From assembly GCF_900626135.1 (NCBI RefSeq), contig NZ_LR130786.1, forward strand, positions 759,767 through 823,766: 64,000 bases of DNA, written 5' to 3'. The DNA comes from Senegalia massiliensis. GTDB lineage: Bacteria; Bacillota; Clostridia; Tissierellales; SIT17. Numbering within the stretch: position 1 is the stretch's first letter; the number at the start of each line of letters is the position of its first letter. Below the pieces are notes generated by a model, which was given only the letters and a program-made list of their open reading frames with translations, was not told the DNA's origin and did not search any database. Made by a program: the position numbers and the translations under genes. Below, piece by piece: positions 1 to 8,164 of the stretch.

Positions 1-268
1 TTCTAGTATATGGTATGTTTTCAGGAAATGTTGCCATGAAAGCTCTTGTCATTTCAACTTTATTATGTCCTAAGTGAAATGTATCTATATTTGGAAAAAT
101 ATTTTTCTTCAAACCATACACCAAAGAATTTACTTGCCAGTATTCTGGAAACAATATAAAATCAGCATCTTTAATTTTATCTATTTCTCTAAACATATTT
201 TCAGGTTTTATATATGTGATATTTTTCATGCCTATTGTTCTAAATGGATTAAATGATATTATTTTCAT
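1..268 (-). CDS. RimK-like ATP-grasp protein, N-terminal part (runs off window)
   Basis: The first 89 codons of a gene that continues past the left edge. The protein starts MKIISFNPFRTIGMKNITYI and contains FPEYWQVN and HLGHNKVEMTRAF, which I associate from memory with the N-terminal half of RimK-like ATP-grasp ligases (amino acid or peptide ligases). The ATP-grasp core itself is outside the window, so the reaction cannot be inferred. The ATG at 266-268 follows an AAAGGA ribosome site. A good promoter, TTGACA-N17-TAATAT on the minus strand (323-328 and 300-305), lies just before it, so it is transcribed separately from asnA. The family call rests on recollection only. Confidence 0.5.
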   Translation of the reverse strand, partial: MKIISFNPFRTIGMKNITYIKPENMFREIDKIKDADFILFPEYWQVNSLVYGLKKNIFPNIDTFHLGHNKVEMTRAFMATFPENIPYTR

Positions 269-333
269 CTTCTAATTCCTTTCTTTTTAACATGTAAATA
301 TATTACTTTAACTTGAAGAAGATGTCAATATTT

Positions 334-1347
334 TTATAATAATATTATATTTTTTTTATTACAATCTTCTATCATCCATTTTGGCCATATAGAAGATTGT
401 ACTTCACCAATATGTGCTTTTCTCAGAAAGAACATACAAAGTCTTGATTGGCCTATTCCTCCTCCTACAGTAAGAGGTAATTTATCTTGTAGTAATAATT
501 TATGATATTCAAGAGTCTTTCTATCCTCACAATTAGATAATTTCAACTGTTCTTTAAGTGATTCTTTATCAACTCTTATCCCCATAGAAGATATTTCAAA
601 TTCACTATTTAGTACTGGATTCCAGAATATTATATCACCATTTAGATCCCAATCATCATAATCAGGAGACCTCATCCCATGTGGTTCACCTGACTCTAAA
701 TTTCTACCTATTTCCATTATAAATACAGCCTTTTTTTCCTTTGCTATTTTTCTCTCTCTTGATTCTGGACTTAAATCAGGATACAATCCTTCTAATTCTT
801 TTGAAGAAATAAAATATATTTCTTCAGGTAAAATAGGCTCTATATGATCATATAAATCACATATATATTCTTCTGTATCTTTACATATTCCATATATTAA
901 ATTTACTATTTCTTTTAATTTTTCTTGATTTCTTTCTTTTTTATCTATTATTTTTTCCCAATCCCATTGGTCAACATATATTGAATGAGTGTTATCAAAC
1001 TCTTCATCCCTTCTTATTGCATCCATATCTGTATAAATTCCTTCCCCAATTTTAAAATTATATCTCTTAAGGGCCATTCTTTTCCATTTGGCAAGGGAAT
1101 GAACTATTTCTATATTAGAATCAGAATCATTTTTCATATCAAATATAACTGGTCTTTCTACACCAGATAAATTATCATTTAACCCAGTATTTGTTCTTAC
1201 AAATAAAGGTGCTGATACCCTTAATAAATTTAATTTTTTTGCAAGTTTTCTTTCAAAATAATCTTTTATAGTTTTTATAGCTATTTCTGTTTGTTTTAAG
1301 TTTAATGTTGGTTGATAGTTATTTGGTACAATCAATTTAGTATCCAA
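334..1347 (-). CDS. asnA: aspartate-ammonia ligase (asparagine synthetase A)
   Basis: Makes asparagine from aspartate, ammonia and ATP in the cytoplasm. The protein of 337 residues has the usual AsnA length and typical segments (LRVSAPLFV, GLNDNLSGVERPV, the Gly-rich LPLTVGGGIGQSRLCMF near the C terminus). AsnA is a class II aminoacyl-tRNA-synthetase-like fold. The start is TTG at 1347, placed 8 bases after GGAGTG; no in-frame ATG has a better ribosome site. A T-box leader with an AAC specifier candidate precedes it, so expression should rise when uncharged tRNA-Asn accumulates. Function is clear from the whole-length match. Confidence 0.93.
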   Translation of the reverse strand: MDTKLIVPNNYQPTLNLKQTEIAIKTIKDYFERKLAKKLNLLRVSAPLFVRTNTGLNDNLSGVERPVIFDMKNDSDSNIEIVHSLAKWKRMALKRYNFKIGEGIYTDMDAIRRDEEFDNTHSIYVDQWDWEKIIDKKERNQEKLKEIVNLIYGICKDTEEYICDLYDHIEPILPEEIYFISSKELEGLYPDLSPESRERKIAKEKKAVFIMEIGRNLESGEPHGMRSPDYDDWDLNGDIIFWNPVLNSEFEISSMGIRVDKESLKEQLKLSNCEDRKTLEYHKLLLQDKLPLTVGGGIGQSRLCMFFLRKAHIGEVQSSIWPKWMIEDCNKKNIILL

Positions 1348-1383
1348 AAAAATCCACTCCTTTAATATTATTTTTAAAATAAA

Positions 1384-1654
1384 AAAATCTTTTATCTCTA
1401 TATAGAGACAAAAGATTTATTCTGCACCACCCTAAATGATATTTATCAGTACGGAAACTTTGTTTCGATACTGTCCAATAAATAACGGTTTGGTTCCGAC
1501 TAAGCCTAATTTTCTAATGAATTTCAGTTAGCTATTTAGAGGCGTTTTTCATTATAAGTTTTGTATCGAACTTTCACCATCGTCGACTCTCTAAAACAAA
1601 TTCTTACAATTACTCTCCTCATCACAATATTTAAATATATTTAATTTTATATTA
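1384..1654 (-). promoter_or_regulatory. T-box leader of asnA
   Basis: A promoter TTGACT-N17-TATAAT (minus strand, 1684-1689 and 1661-1666) starts a leader of about 270 bases. It has a Stem I region, an AAC triplet (Asn) just before the CGCCTCT 3' side of Stem I, the T-box core GGGTGGTGCAG near 1427, and a terminator hairpin at 1384-1418 followed by T residues. This explains the 373-base gap between asnA and the next gene. The specifier assignment is by eye. Confidence 0.85.
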
Positions 1655-1690
1655 GCAATAATTATATTACAAAGATTTAATAAAGTCAAT

Positions 1691-1722
1691 AAAAACCAGC
1701 CTATTTTTTAGACTGGTTTTTT
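1691..1722 (-). terminator. terminator of the PAS-PP2C gene
   Basis: AAAACCAG and CTGGTTTT arms with a T run on the minus strand, directly after the stop codon. It abuts the asnA leader promoter. Confidence 0.8.
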
Positions 1723-2845
1723 AATTTATTCTAACTTTTAATAAAGCTATGTCATCTTGTGGTTCATCATAATGAAAATAATTCATTGATTCTAAAATAT
1801 ATTTTATAAGATTACCTTTTTTATCCTTGATACTATTTTTTAGTCTTTCTATTCCATATTGTTCTCCGAACTTATTTCGAAGTTCTATTATACCATCTGT
1901 ATAAAATAATATTTTATCATTTTTTTGTACTTTTATAGTCTTTTCATTATAATTTATATCATCAAATAAATAACATATTGGAAATCCCGTATTTTTTAAA
2001 ACTTCTATACCATTATTTCTCAATAATAAAGGTAAGCTATTATGTCCAGCATTTGCATAGGTAAATGTGCCTTTCTTTTTATCTAATACTCCATAAATTA
2101 TTGTAAAGTATTTATCATCATCTATATTTAGGTCTAGAAAACTCTGATGTAATTCGTTCAATACGTTGGAAGGTTGTATTGTAGTATCCATTATTGCTCT
2201 CATGGTCTGTCTTACAAACATAGTAAGTATAGAAGCTGATACTCCATGACCAACTACATCAGATATATAAATACCCGTATACCTTTCATTAATATTAAAT
2301 ACATCAAACATGTCCCCACTTAACACTTCTGAAGGTTTATATATATAATCAATAGATACAGATCCATAATTGCCTTTTGGAGGTAAAATCCTCTTTTGCA
2401 ACGCCCTCGAATATTTAATATCTTTGTTCATCTTTCTATTTCTGTCTATTACTTGTTTTTCAAGATGCTTTTCCTTTGTTATATCTCTGAACACTTCTAC
2501 AACTGCGTATATATTTCCGTCATTATCCTTAACTGGAGAGCTTTTTATAGAAAACACTCTTCCATTTATAATTTGTTCTTTTTCAGATATAGCTTCTGTT
2601 TGAAATGTAGTTTGAGTTATACATCTGTTACATTCGCAAGTTCTTCCAAGTGAAAAATAGCATGATTTTCCTAAAGAATCAAATCCAAGCTCTCTTTTCA
2701 TAGTTTCATTTTCATATATAACTATTCCATTTCTATCTATAACTCTTACCCAGTCAGCCATACTATCTAATATGTTACGAGTTAATTTTTGATTATTAAT
2801 ATGATCTTTATTTAAAAACATTTCAATACTATTATTAATACTCAA
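1721..2845 (-). CDS. PAS-domain SpoIIE/PP2C-type serine phosphatase
   Basis: Probable phosphoserine phosphatase that acts on an anti-sigma-factor antagonist. Residues about 20-125 form a PAS domain (DRNGIVIYENETM, VVEVFRDITKEK) containing a Cys cluster CECNRC. A short coiled linker follows. Residues about 150-370 are a PP2C/SpoIIE domain with LSGDMFDVF, ISDVVGHGVSAS and FYTDGIIELRN, which carry the metal-binding aspartates. I chose the TTG at 2843-2845 because GGGGAGG lies 8 bases upstream; the longer reading frame to 2881 has no ribosome site. The PAS plus PP2C order resembles RsbP, the energy-stress activator of SigB, which is relevant to the SigB-like promoters in this window. The actual partner is unknown. 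Confidence 0.85.
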   Translation of the reverse strand: MSINNSIEMFLNKDHINNQKLTRNILDSMADWVRVIDRNGIVIYENETMKRELGFDSLGKSCYFSLGRTCECNRCITQTTFQTEAISEKEQIINGRVFSIKSSPVKDNDGNIYAVVEVFRDITKEKHLEKQVIDRNRKMNKDIKYSRALQKRILPPKGNYGSVSIDYIYKPSEVLSGDMFDVFNINERYTGIYISDVVGHGVSASILTMFVRQTMRAIMDTTIQPSNVLNELHQSFLDLNIDDDKYFTIIYGVLDKKKGTFTYANAGHNSLPLLLRNNGIEVLKNTGFPICYLFDDINYNEKTIKVQKNDKILFYTDGIIELRNKFGEQYGIERLKNSIKDKKGNLIKYILESMNYFHYDEPQDDIALLKVRIN

Positions 2846-2943
2846 ATCAAATACCTCCCCAGGTTTGAGAATAATTTTCAAACCAATATATACAATTATA
2901 TCATAATAAAATTTTTATTTATATAGCAGACATAAAAATAATT

Positions 2944-2983
2944 AAAAAAAACCCTGAATACTGCAGTATTCAGGGTTTTTTTA
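2944..2983 (-). terminator. terminator after the cobalamin adenosyltransferase
   Basis: A perfect palindrome (AACCCTGAATACTG and its complement) flanked by A and T runs. It can act in both directions and separates the adenosyltransferase from the phosphatase gene. Confidence 0.85.
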
Positions 2984-3511
2984 ATTATTAAAATCTACTT
3001 CTTCATATCCATCTTCAATATATCTAGATAAGGAATAAAGTAAATCTGAAAGTCTATTAACATATTTTAATAAATGTTCATTTACATCAACTTCTCTTGC
3101 AAGTGTAATTATTCTTCTTTCTGCTCTTCTACATATAGTTCTACTTACATGTAGAAAGCCTGCAGCTTTTCCTGCTCCAGGTATTATAAAATAATCAGGA
3201 GTTTCTACCATATCTAAATATTCATCAATTTTATTTTCTAAAAATACTACTTCATCTTCTGTCATTTCAAACTTAAGCTTTGATTTATCTTCTGTAGCAA
3301 GTTCTGCTGCTACATCAAATAATTTCCTCTGAATCTTATGTAATAAATCATAGACTTTTTTATCTTCAATAAAATTTTTAGTTAAACCCAAATATGAATT
3401 CAACTCATCAATTGTTCCATAAGACTCTACTCTTATACTATCTTTAAAAACTCTCTTACTATCATAAAGACTAGTTTTACCTTTATCACCTGTTTTAGTA
3501 TATACTCTCAT
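2981..3511 (-). CDS. PduO-type cob(I)alamin adenosyltransferase
   Basis: Transfers the 5'-deoxyadenosyl group of ATP to cob(I)alamin to make coenzyme B12. The 176-residue protein begins MRVYTKTGDKGKTSLYD (the ATP-binding N-terminal motif) and has YGTIDELNSYLGL, RTICRRAERRI and NRLSDLLYSLSRY, all hallmarks of the PduO family. The ATG at 3509-3511 is preferred because GGAGGTG lies 7 bases upstream; a TTG further 5' would overlap that ribosome site. It is a single gene between terminators. A GGGTAT box lies at 3541-3546 but its -35 partner is poor. Confidence 0.93.
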   Translation of the reverse strand: MRVYTKTGDKGKTSLYDSKRVFKDSIRVESYGTIDELNSYLGLTKNFIEDKKVYDLLHKIQRKLFDVAAELATEDKSKLKFEMTEDEVVFLENKIDEYLDMVETPDYFIIPGAGKAAGFLHVSRTICRRAERRIITLAREVDVNEHLLKYVNRLSDLLYSLSRYIEDGYEEVDFNN

Positions 3512-3623
3512 AAAACACACCTCCAAATTCTAAAATAATTATACCCAAAGAAAAATGAATTATTCTATTTATTAATGGATATAAAAAATATATATCCCAA
3601 AATAAAATTTCGAGGAGTTTATT

Positions 3624-4430
3624 ATGAAAAATAAATTAAAATTAATTACAATTCTAATAATTATATTATTTATTTATATAACAAATTTACACTATCCTTT
3701 AAGAAGTTATCTTATAATGTATCCTTTAAAAATATATTATAAAAATACTGGCTTACATAATGATATAAATATAAATATTCCTACCAGAAAAATAAATAAT
3801 GAACCCTTTTATCCTTTTATGCTATATTTTAATTCTAAAAATAGTTTTTCAAAATATATAAAAGAAGATGCAGAATTAAGTATTTCATATAATTTTGGTG
3901 GATTTAAATTTCTTAATAAATATTCTAACTATTATGATGAAGATTCTGAACTATTCTCCTCATTTTATGGTGCATATATTATTAATTCTAAATCAAATAA
4001 ACCCTTTGGATTCAAATCAAATGGAGATATAAATATTGATTTGTTAGAAAAAGTTCCAGAATATGACCAAAAATATTTGGTACTACGTTCACTTGGTCTC
4101 AATCCTAAAAAATCAACTTTTAAAAATGATATAATAGATATTGAAGAAAATATAGAATATATCGAAAGTGATAATTGGATAAAAGTTGATTCCAAAATTC
4201 GTACAAATTCTCCAAATCATAATAAGAAAAATTTCCAAAGAGGTTATATTCAATTTGGCAATCCTAAAAACATTAGCAAAAACTATCCCATTATAAATAT
4301 GTATGGAAGAATGTATGTCAAATATTTCAAGAATTATGATAAAACAATAGGATTCTATATATTAGGAAAAAATAAAAATATAGTTGATAAAATAGATAAT
4401 GAAATTATGTCAAAATCATATATTAATTGA
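3624..4430 (+). CDS. unknown membrane-anchored or secreted protein
   Basis: I do not recognise this 268-residue protein. It has an uncleaved-looking N-terminal hydrophobic segment (about residues 7-24, LITILIIILFIYITNL), followed by a long polar, Lys/Asn/Tyr-rich domain with several aromatic beta-strand-like stretches (FMLYFNSKNS, ISYNFGGFKF, GYIQFG, MYVKYFKNY). No cysteines are present outside the anchor. The ribosome site is CGAGGAG before the ATG. It stands alone between the divergent adenosyltransferase and a convergent Fe-S protein gene. Function is unknown; the topology suggests an extracytoplasmic beta-rich domain. Confidence 0.75.
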   Translation: MKNKLKLITILIIILFIYITNLHYPLRSYLIMYPLKIYYKNTGLHNDININIPTRKINNEPFYPFMLYFNSKNSFSKYIKEDAELSISYNFGGFKFLNKYSNYYDEDSELFSSFYGAYIINSKSNKPFGFKSNGDINIDLLEKVPEYDQKYLVLRSLGLNPKKSTFKNDIIDIEENIEYIESDNWIKVDSKIRTNSPNHNKKNFQRGYIQFGNPKNISKNYPIINMYGRMYVKYFKNYDKTIGFYILGKNKNIVDKIDNEIMSKSYIN

Positions 4431-4458
4431 AATAAGTCCTCTATAGAGGACTTATTTC
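4429..4458. terminator. bidirectional terminator
   Basis: A perfect 30-base palindrome (GAAATAAGTCCTCTA and its complement) lies between two converging genes and overlaps the stop of the Fe-S protein gene. Confidence 0.85.
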
Positions 4459-5498
4459 AACCATTCAGGTTGTGTTCTTATATATGGTCTTATACCATGT
4501 TTTTTATCATGGTCTTTCAATGCTTTATCTATGTCTTCATTGCTTTTTATATTTTCAATATCAATGCCCTGGCTAAAAGGACAACTAGATATACAAATGC
4601 CACAATCTGTTCCTAGTATTCTCCACATATTATAGCAATCTTCCTGATTTATTTTCCATCTTTTTATACCATTTATATCTTTTTTATCTTTTGGTATAGC
4701 CTTACCTGGACAAGTTCTCAAGCATCTATTACATCTATCACAAAAATTATTCAAGCCAAAGTCTTTATATTCATCTTCTATTAAAGGTATATTTGTAGTA
4801 ATTAGTCCAAGTCTTATCATTTGACCATATTCTTCTGTGATGATTATTCCATTTCTTCCTATATCTCCAATACCTGCATCTCTTGCTACAAGCGGTAATA
4901 CAGCTAAATAATTTGCATCCATATGATTTCTAGCTTCATACCCAAGTTCTCTTAAAAAATATGATATCTGCATTCCAATAATACTTGCTTTTACATAGGC
5001 ATTTGAAGTATCTATGATTTCTGAGACTTGTGGGGATCTATTTAACATTTCCTTATCCATTTTAACAGCAAAAACTATACCATATTTATGATTTAAATTT
5101 ACTTTATCACCATAAGTTTCACTATCCCTACCTCTATTTGAATACCAATGATAATCTCTCATTTTCGTAATACCTACTTTGACAGCACCAAAGTGTTTTG
5201 AAAGGCCTTTTATTCTTCTAGTAATAGTTTCACTATTCACATCCACCTTTTCAAGTGCAGTAATTCCTTCTGATAATTTTTTTATATCATTTAAAAATTT
5301 AAAATTTGCTTCAGCTATTTTAGAATTTATTTGGTCATATGTGGCAGTTCCTTCTCCACAAATTTTAGGTTTATTTCTAACTTCATCATCTTTTTCTTTT
5401 CGCTCAGGATGATTATTATAATAATTATTATACTCCTTAGAACCTTCTTCTAAATTCATCCGTGAAAACATAGTATCTCTTTCATCTATTTTTTTCAT
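4452..5498 (-). CDS. double [4Fe-4S] protein, QueG/reductive-dehalogenase-like
   Basis: A 348-residue redox protein with a central segment PLVARDAGIGDIGRNG typical of the QueG and reductive-dehalogenase superfamily. Two C-terminal ferredoxin clusters follow: CDRCNRCLRTCPGKAIP at about residue 252 and CGICISSCPFSQG at about 297. These proteins often bind a corrinoid, but I cannot tell whether this one does. It has no Tat signal, unlike respiratory dehalogenases. It lies 14 bases after the FNR-like regulator gene and is probably co-transcribed with it, so oxygen or redox control is likely. The true substrate is unknown; a QueG role in queuosine synthesis is possible but not shown. Confidence 0.75.
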   Translation of the reverse strand: MKKIDERDTMFSRMNLEEGSKEYNNYYNNHPERKEKDDEVRNKPKICGEGTATYDQINSKIAEANFKFLNDIKKLSEGITALEKVDVNSETITRRIKGLSKHFGAVKVGITKMRDYHWYSNRGRDSETYGDKVNLNHKYGIVFAVKMDKEMLNRSPQVSEIIDTSNAYVKASIIGMQISYFLRELGYEARNHMDANYLAVLPLVARDAGIGDIGRNGIIITEEYGQMIRLGLITTNIPLIEDEYKDFGLNNFCDRCNRCLRTCPGKAIPKDKKDINGIKRWKINQEDCYNMWRILGTDCGICISSCPFSQGIDIENIKSNEDIDKALKDHDKKHGIRPYIRTQPEWLK

Positions 5499-5512
5499 AA
5501 TTTATTTCCTCT

Positions 5513-6223
5513 CTAAGCTAAGTTTTCAAGTAAATTTAAATCTTTTATAATTATTTTCTTATTTCCTATTAATTCTATTATATTATCGTCTTGAAGTGAA
5601 CTTAACTTTCTACTAACTGTTTCTCTGGTTGATCCTATATAATTTGCCATATCTTCTCTACTAAGTGGTATTTCAAGTTCTACTATACTTTCTTTGGGTG
5701 TACCAAAATCTTTAATTAAACTTAAAAGTAGTCCTGCAAGTCTAGATTCAATATCTTTTGTTCCTAGCCTTTGTATTTGATTTTCTAAATTTACTACTCT
5801 ATCATGAATTACACCTAATATTTTTAATGCAATTGTAGGGTTATTTAAAAGTATTTTGTCAAAATCTTTTTTAGTTAGTATTGATATTGTGCTATCTTCC
5901 ATAGCAATAGCATTAAATTTAAATTCACTTTGTTTTATAAGACTCATATCTCCTATAAAGTCACCTTCTGCCAATATATATATAATTTGTTCTTTTCCAT
6001 CCCTTGTATATTTAAAAGCTTTTATTTTACCTTTATTTATTAAAAATAATTTATCTGAAATATCTCCTTCAAAAAAGAGCATATCATTTTTTTTATATTT
6101 TCTTACTTCTAATTTATTTGTAATTTGTGCAAGCTCTTCTTCTGGAAGTATGGAAAATATAGATACTTTTTTAGCACAGTATTTTCCCTGACATAAATCA
6201 CAAACTCCATTACAATTGCTCAT
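5513..6223 (-). CDS. FNR-like Crp-family regulator with N-terminal Cys cluster
   Basis: A 236-residue Crp/Fnr transcription factor. Residues 4-16 read CNGVCDLCQGKYC (C-x3-C-x2-C-x4-C), close to the cluster region of E. coli FNR (C-x3-C-x2-C-x5-C), and there is no other Cys in the protein, so the four may bind one oxygen-sensitive Fe-S cluster. Residues about 25-140 form the cyclic-nucleotide-type beta-roll. A helix-turn-helix follows (SREDMANYIGSTRETVSRKL, about 173-192) with the usual E..SR recognition pattern. It heads a probable operon with the double [4Fe-4S] protein. Oxygen or redox sensing is inferred from the cysteines. Confidence 0.88.
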   Translation of the reverse strand: MSNCNGVCDLCQGKYCAKKVSIFSILPEEELAQITNKLEVRKYKKNDMLFFEGDISDKLFLINKGKIKAFKYTRDGKEQIIYILAEGDFIGDMSLIKQSEFKFNAIAMEDSTISILTKKDFDKILLNNPTIALKILGVIHDRVVNLENQIQRLGTKDIESRLAGLLLSLIKDFGTPKESIVELEIPLSREDMANYIGSTRETVSRKLSSLQDDNIIELIGNKKIIIKDLNLLENLA

Positions 6224-6283
6224 AGTTTCACCCTATTCTACTATATATTTCTAATTATAATTTAATTATATTATATCATAAAA

Positions 6284-6309
6284 AAATAGGATGGTTAACC
6301 ATCCTATTT
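6284..6309. terminator. terminator of the cupin gene
   Basis: A perfect 26-base palindrome (AAATAGGATGGTT and its complement) overlaps the cupin stop codon and is flanked by A and T runs. Confidence 0.8.
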
Positions 6310-6651
6310 ATGCCCTTTTTCAGGTACTATACATATAAATTTAAACTTACCTTTACCTACATTTTTAAATTGATGCAGTTTATTTTCAGGTACATATGCA
6401 TATGAACCCTTCTCAACTTCGTGTTCTTTTCCATCTATAAATAGTGTTCCTTTTCCTTCTAACATATAATTAATATGAGGCCATGGATGACTATGCTTTG
6501 GAGTATAGCCCTCTTCTTCTACCTCCATCACTCTCATTACGTGACCTTCCCATCCTTCTTTTGGTGATATTATAGCTTTCATTGATGCACCTTTTACTTC
6601 AGGATTATCAAATTCTACTTTCTCTACATTCTTTTCATGAGATACTATCAT
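6304..6651 (-). CDS. single-domain cupin protein
   Basis: A small cytoplasmic protein of 115 residues with one RmlC-like cupin barrel. It contains PKHSHPWPHINYMLEGKG (cupin motif 1 with metal-binding histidines and a Glu) and YVPENKLHQFKNVG (motif 2 with His). The ATG at 6649-6651 has GAGGAG 8 bases upstream; a GTG three codons earlier would overlap that site. Substrate unknown. It is divergent from the MATE gene, and the shared 130-base region holds several ATATACTA half-sites that may be operators for the MarR regulator nearby. Confidence 0.85.
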   Translation of the reverse strand: MIVSHEKNVEKVEFDNPEVKGASMKAIISPKEGWEGHVMRVMEVEEEGYTPKHSHPWPHINYMLEGKGTLFIDGKEHEVEKGSYAYVPENKLHQFKNVGKGKFKFICIVPEKGHK

Positions 6652-6781
6652 AATAAACACTCCTCATAAATAAATTTAGTATATATTTATTATACCCTAT
6701 AATATACTATAAATGAAATTTATTTTGATGCTCGAAATAACTTTTGATATACTATAGGTAACTATAATTAAGGGGGACACT

Positions 6782-8143
6782 ATGGACTATACTGAAAAAC
6801 GAAAATTAATATTAAAAGGAGATATGGCAAAAGTCATATTAACTTTATCTGTTCCGCTTATGATAAATAATTTAATACAGACAATTTATAATTTAACAGA
6901 TACTTTTTTTGTAAGTAGACTTGGAGATATAGAAGTAAATGCAGTTGGTTTTGTCTGGCCAATTATTTTTTTTATGATGTCAATTGCAGTGGGTCTTTCA
7001 ATAGCAGGAACAGCACTAATTTCTCAGTATACAGGTGCTAATGATAATGATCAGGCAAAAGTTGTTGCTGGTCAAATTATTTCATTTTCTTTTATTTCTT
7101 CTACAGTTTTAGGAATATTAGGTTTTTTTGCTACCCCATTTATTGTTTCAATAATGGGAGCAGAAGGAGAATTGTTTAATTATAGTGTGGATTTTTTAAG
7201 AATAATACTTTTGGGACTTCCAACAATGTTTATATTTTTTGCTTTTAAAGCAATAAAGCAAGGTCAAGGAGATACTTATACTCCTATGGTTCTTGTAGGT
7301 TTTTCAGTAGCATTAAACATAATTTTAGACCCTATTTTTATTTTTGTATTTAATTTAGGCGTAAGTGGTGCTGCAATTGCTACAGTTTTAGCAAGAGGAA
7401 TACTTGCAATATATGCCATGTATATTTTATTTACAAAAGATGATGGTATAAGATTAAATAAGTCTCATTTAAAAATTAAAAAATATTGGCTTAAAAAGAT
7501 TATTTTAGTAGGACTTCCATCTTCAATTGGTCAATCTACTGCCTCTCTTGGATTTGCTGTATTAAATGTATTTGTAAAATCATTTGGAAGTGCTACACTT
7601 ACAGCATTTATAATTGGTAATAGAATAAATTCACTTATTCTCATGCCTGCTATGGGAATAGGTAGTGCACTTGCTACAATAGTAGGGCAAAATTTAGGTA
7701 AGGATAATATTTTAAGAGCAAGAAAAGCTGTAAAAACTAGTGCAGCACTTGCTACAATATTTTTAATTATAGGGGGAACTATTGTATTTATAACAGCACC
7801 ACAAATCATAAATTTATTTACAAATAGTGAAGATGTAATATTACAAGCTACATTTTACTTAAGAGTTATATCTGCTTCTTTACCTTTAATGGGAATATTT
7901 CAAGTGTTCAATGGTACTTTTCAAGGCTCTGGACATACAATCATGGCAATGCTTATTATGGGTTCTAGACTATGGGTATTTAGAATACCTTTGATACTTA
8001 TATTTAAAAACTTTACCACTTTAGGTGAAAAATCAGTATGGTTTGCAATGATATTAAGTAATGCATCTGTATGTTTAATAGGATTTATTCTTTATTTGTC
8101 TAGAAAATGGGAAAATAAAATAATAAAACAAGAATTTAGTTAA
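6782..8143 (+). CDS. MATE-family multidrug exporter
   Basis: A 453-residue integral membrane protein of the MATE family, with about 12 hydrophobic helices in two repeated halves. Family segments seen are NLIQTIYNLTDTFFVSRLG near the N terminus, ALNIILDPIFIF at about residue 180, and GIGSALATIVGQNLG at about 295. MATE proteins export drugs or toxic metabolites using a Na+ or H+ gradient. A promoter TTGATG-N17-TATACT (6725-6730 and 6748-6753) lies upstream. The MarR gene follows after only 21 bases, so exporter and regulator probably form one operon. Substrate unknown. Confidence 0.93.
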   Translation: MDYTEKRKLILKGDMAKVILTLSVPLMINNLIQTIYNLTDTFFVSRLGDIEVNAVGFVWPIIFFMMSIAVGLSIAGTALISQYTGANDNDQAKVVAGQIISFSFISSTVLGILGFFATPFIVSIMGAEGELFNYSVDFLRIILLGLPTMFIFFAFKAIKQGQGDTYTPMVLVGFSVALNIILDPIFIFVFNLGVSGAAIATVLARGILAIYAMYILFTKDDGIRLNKSHLKIKKYWLKKIILVGLPSSIGQSTASLGFAVLNVFVKSFGSATLTAFIIGNRINSLILMPAMGIGSALATIVGQNLGKDNILRARKAVKTSAALATIFLIIGGTIVFITAPQIINLFTNSEDVILQATFYLRVISASLPLMGIFQVFNGTFQGSGHTIMAMLIMGSRLWVFRIPLILIFKNFTTLGEKSVWFAMILSNASVCLIGFILYLSRKWENKIIKQEFS

Positions 8144-8164
8144 ATTTAATAAGAGGTGATTATT

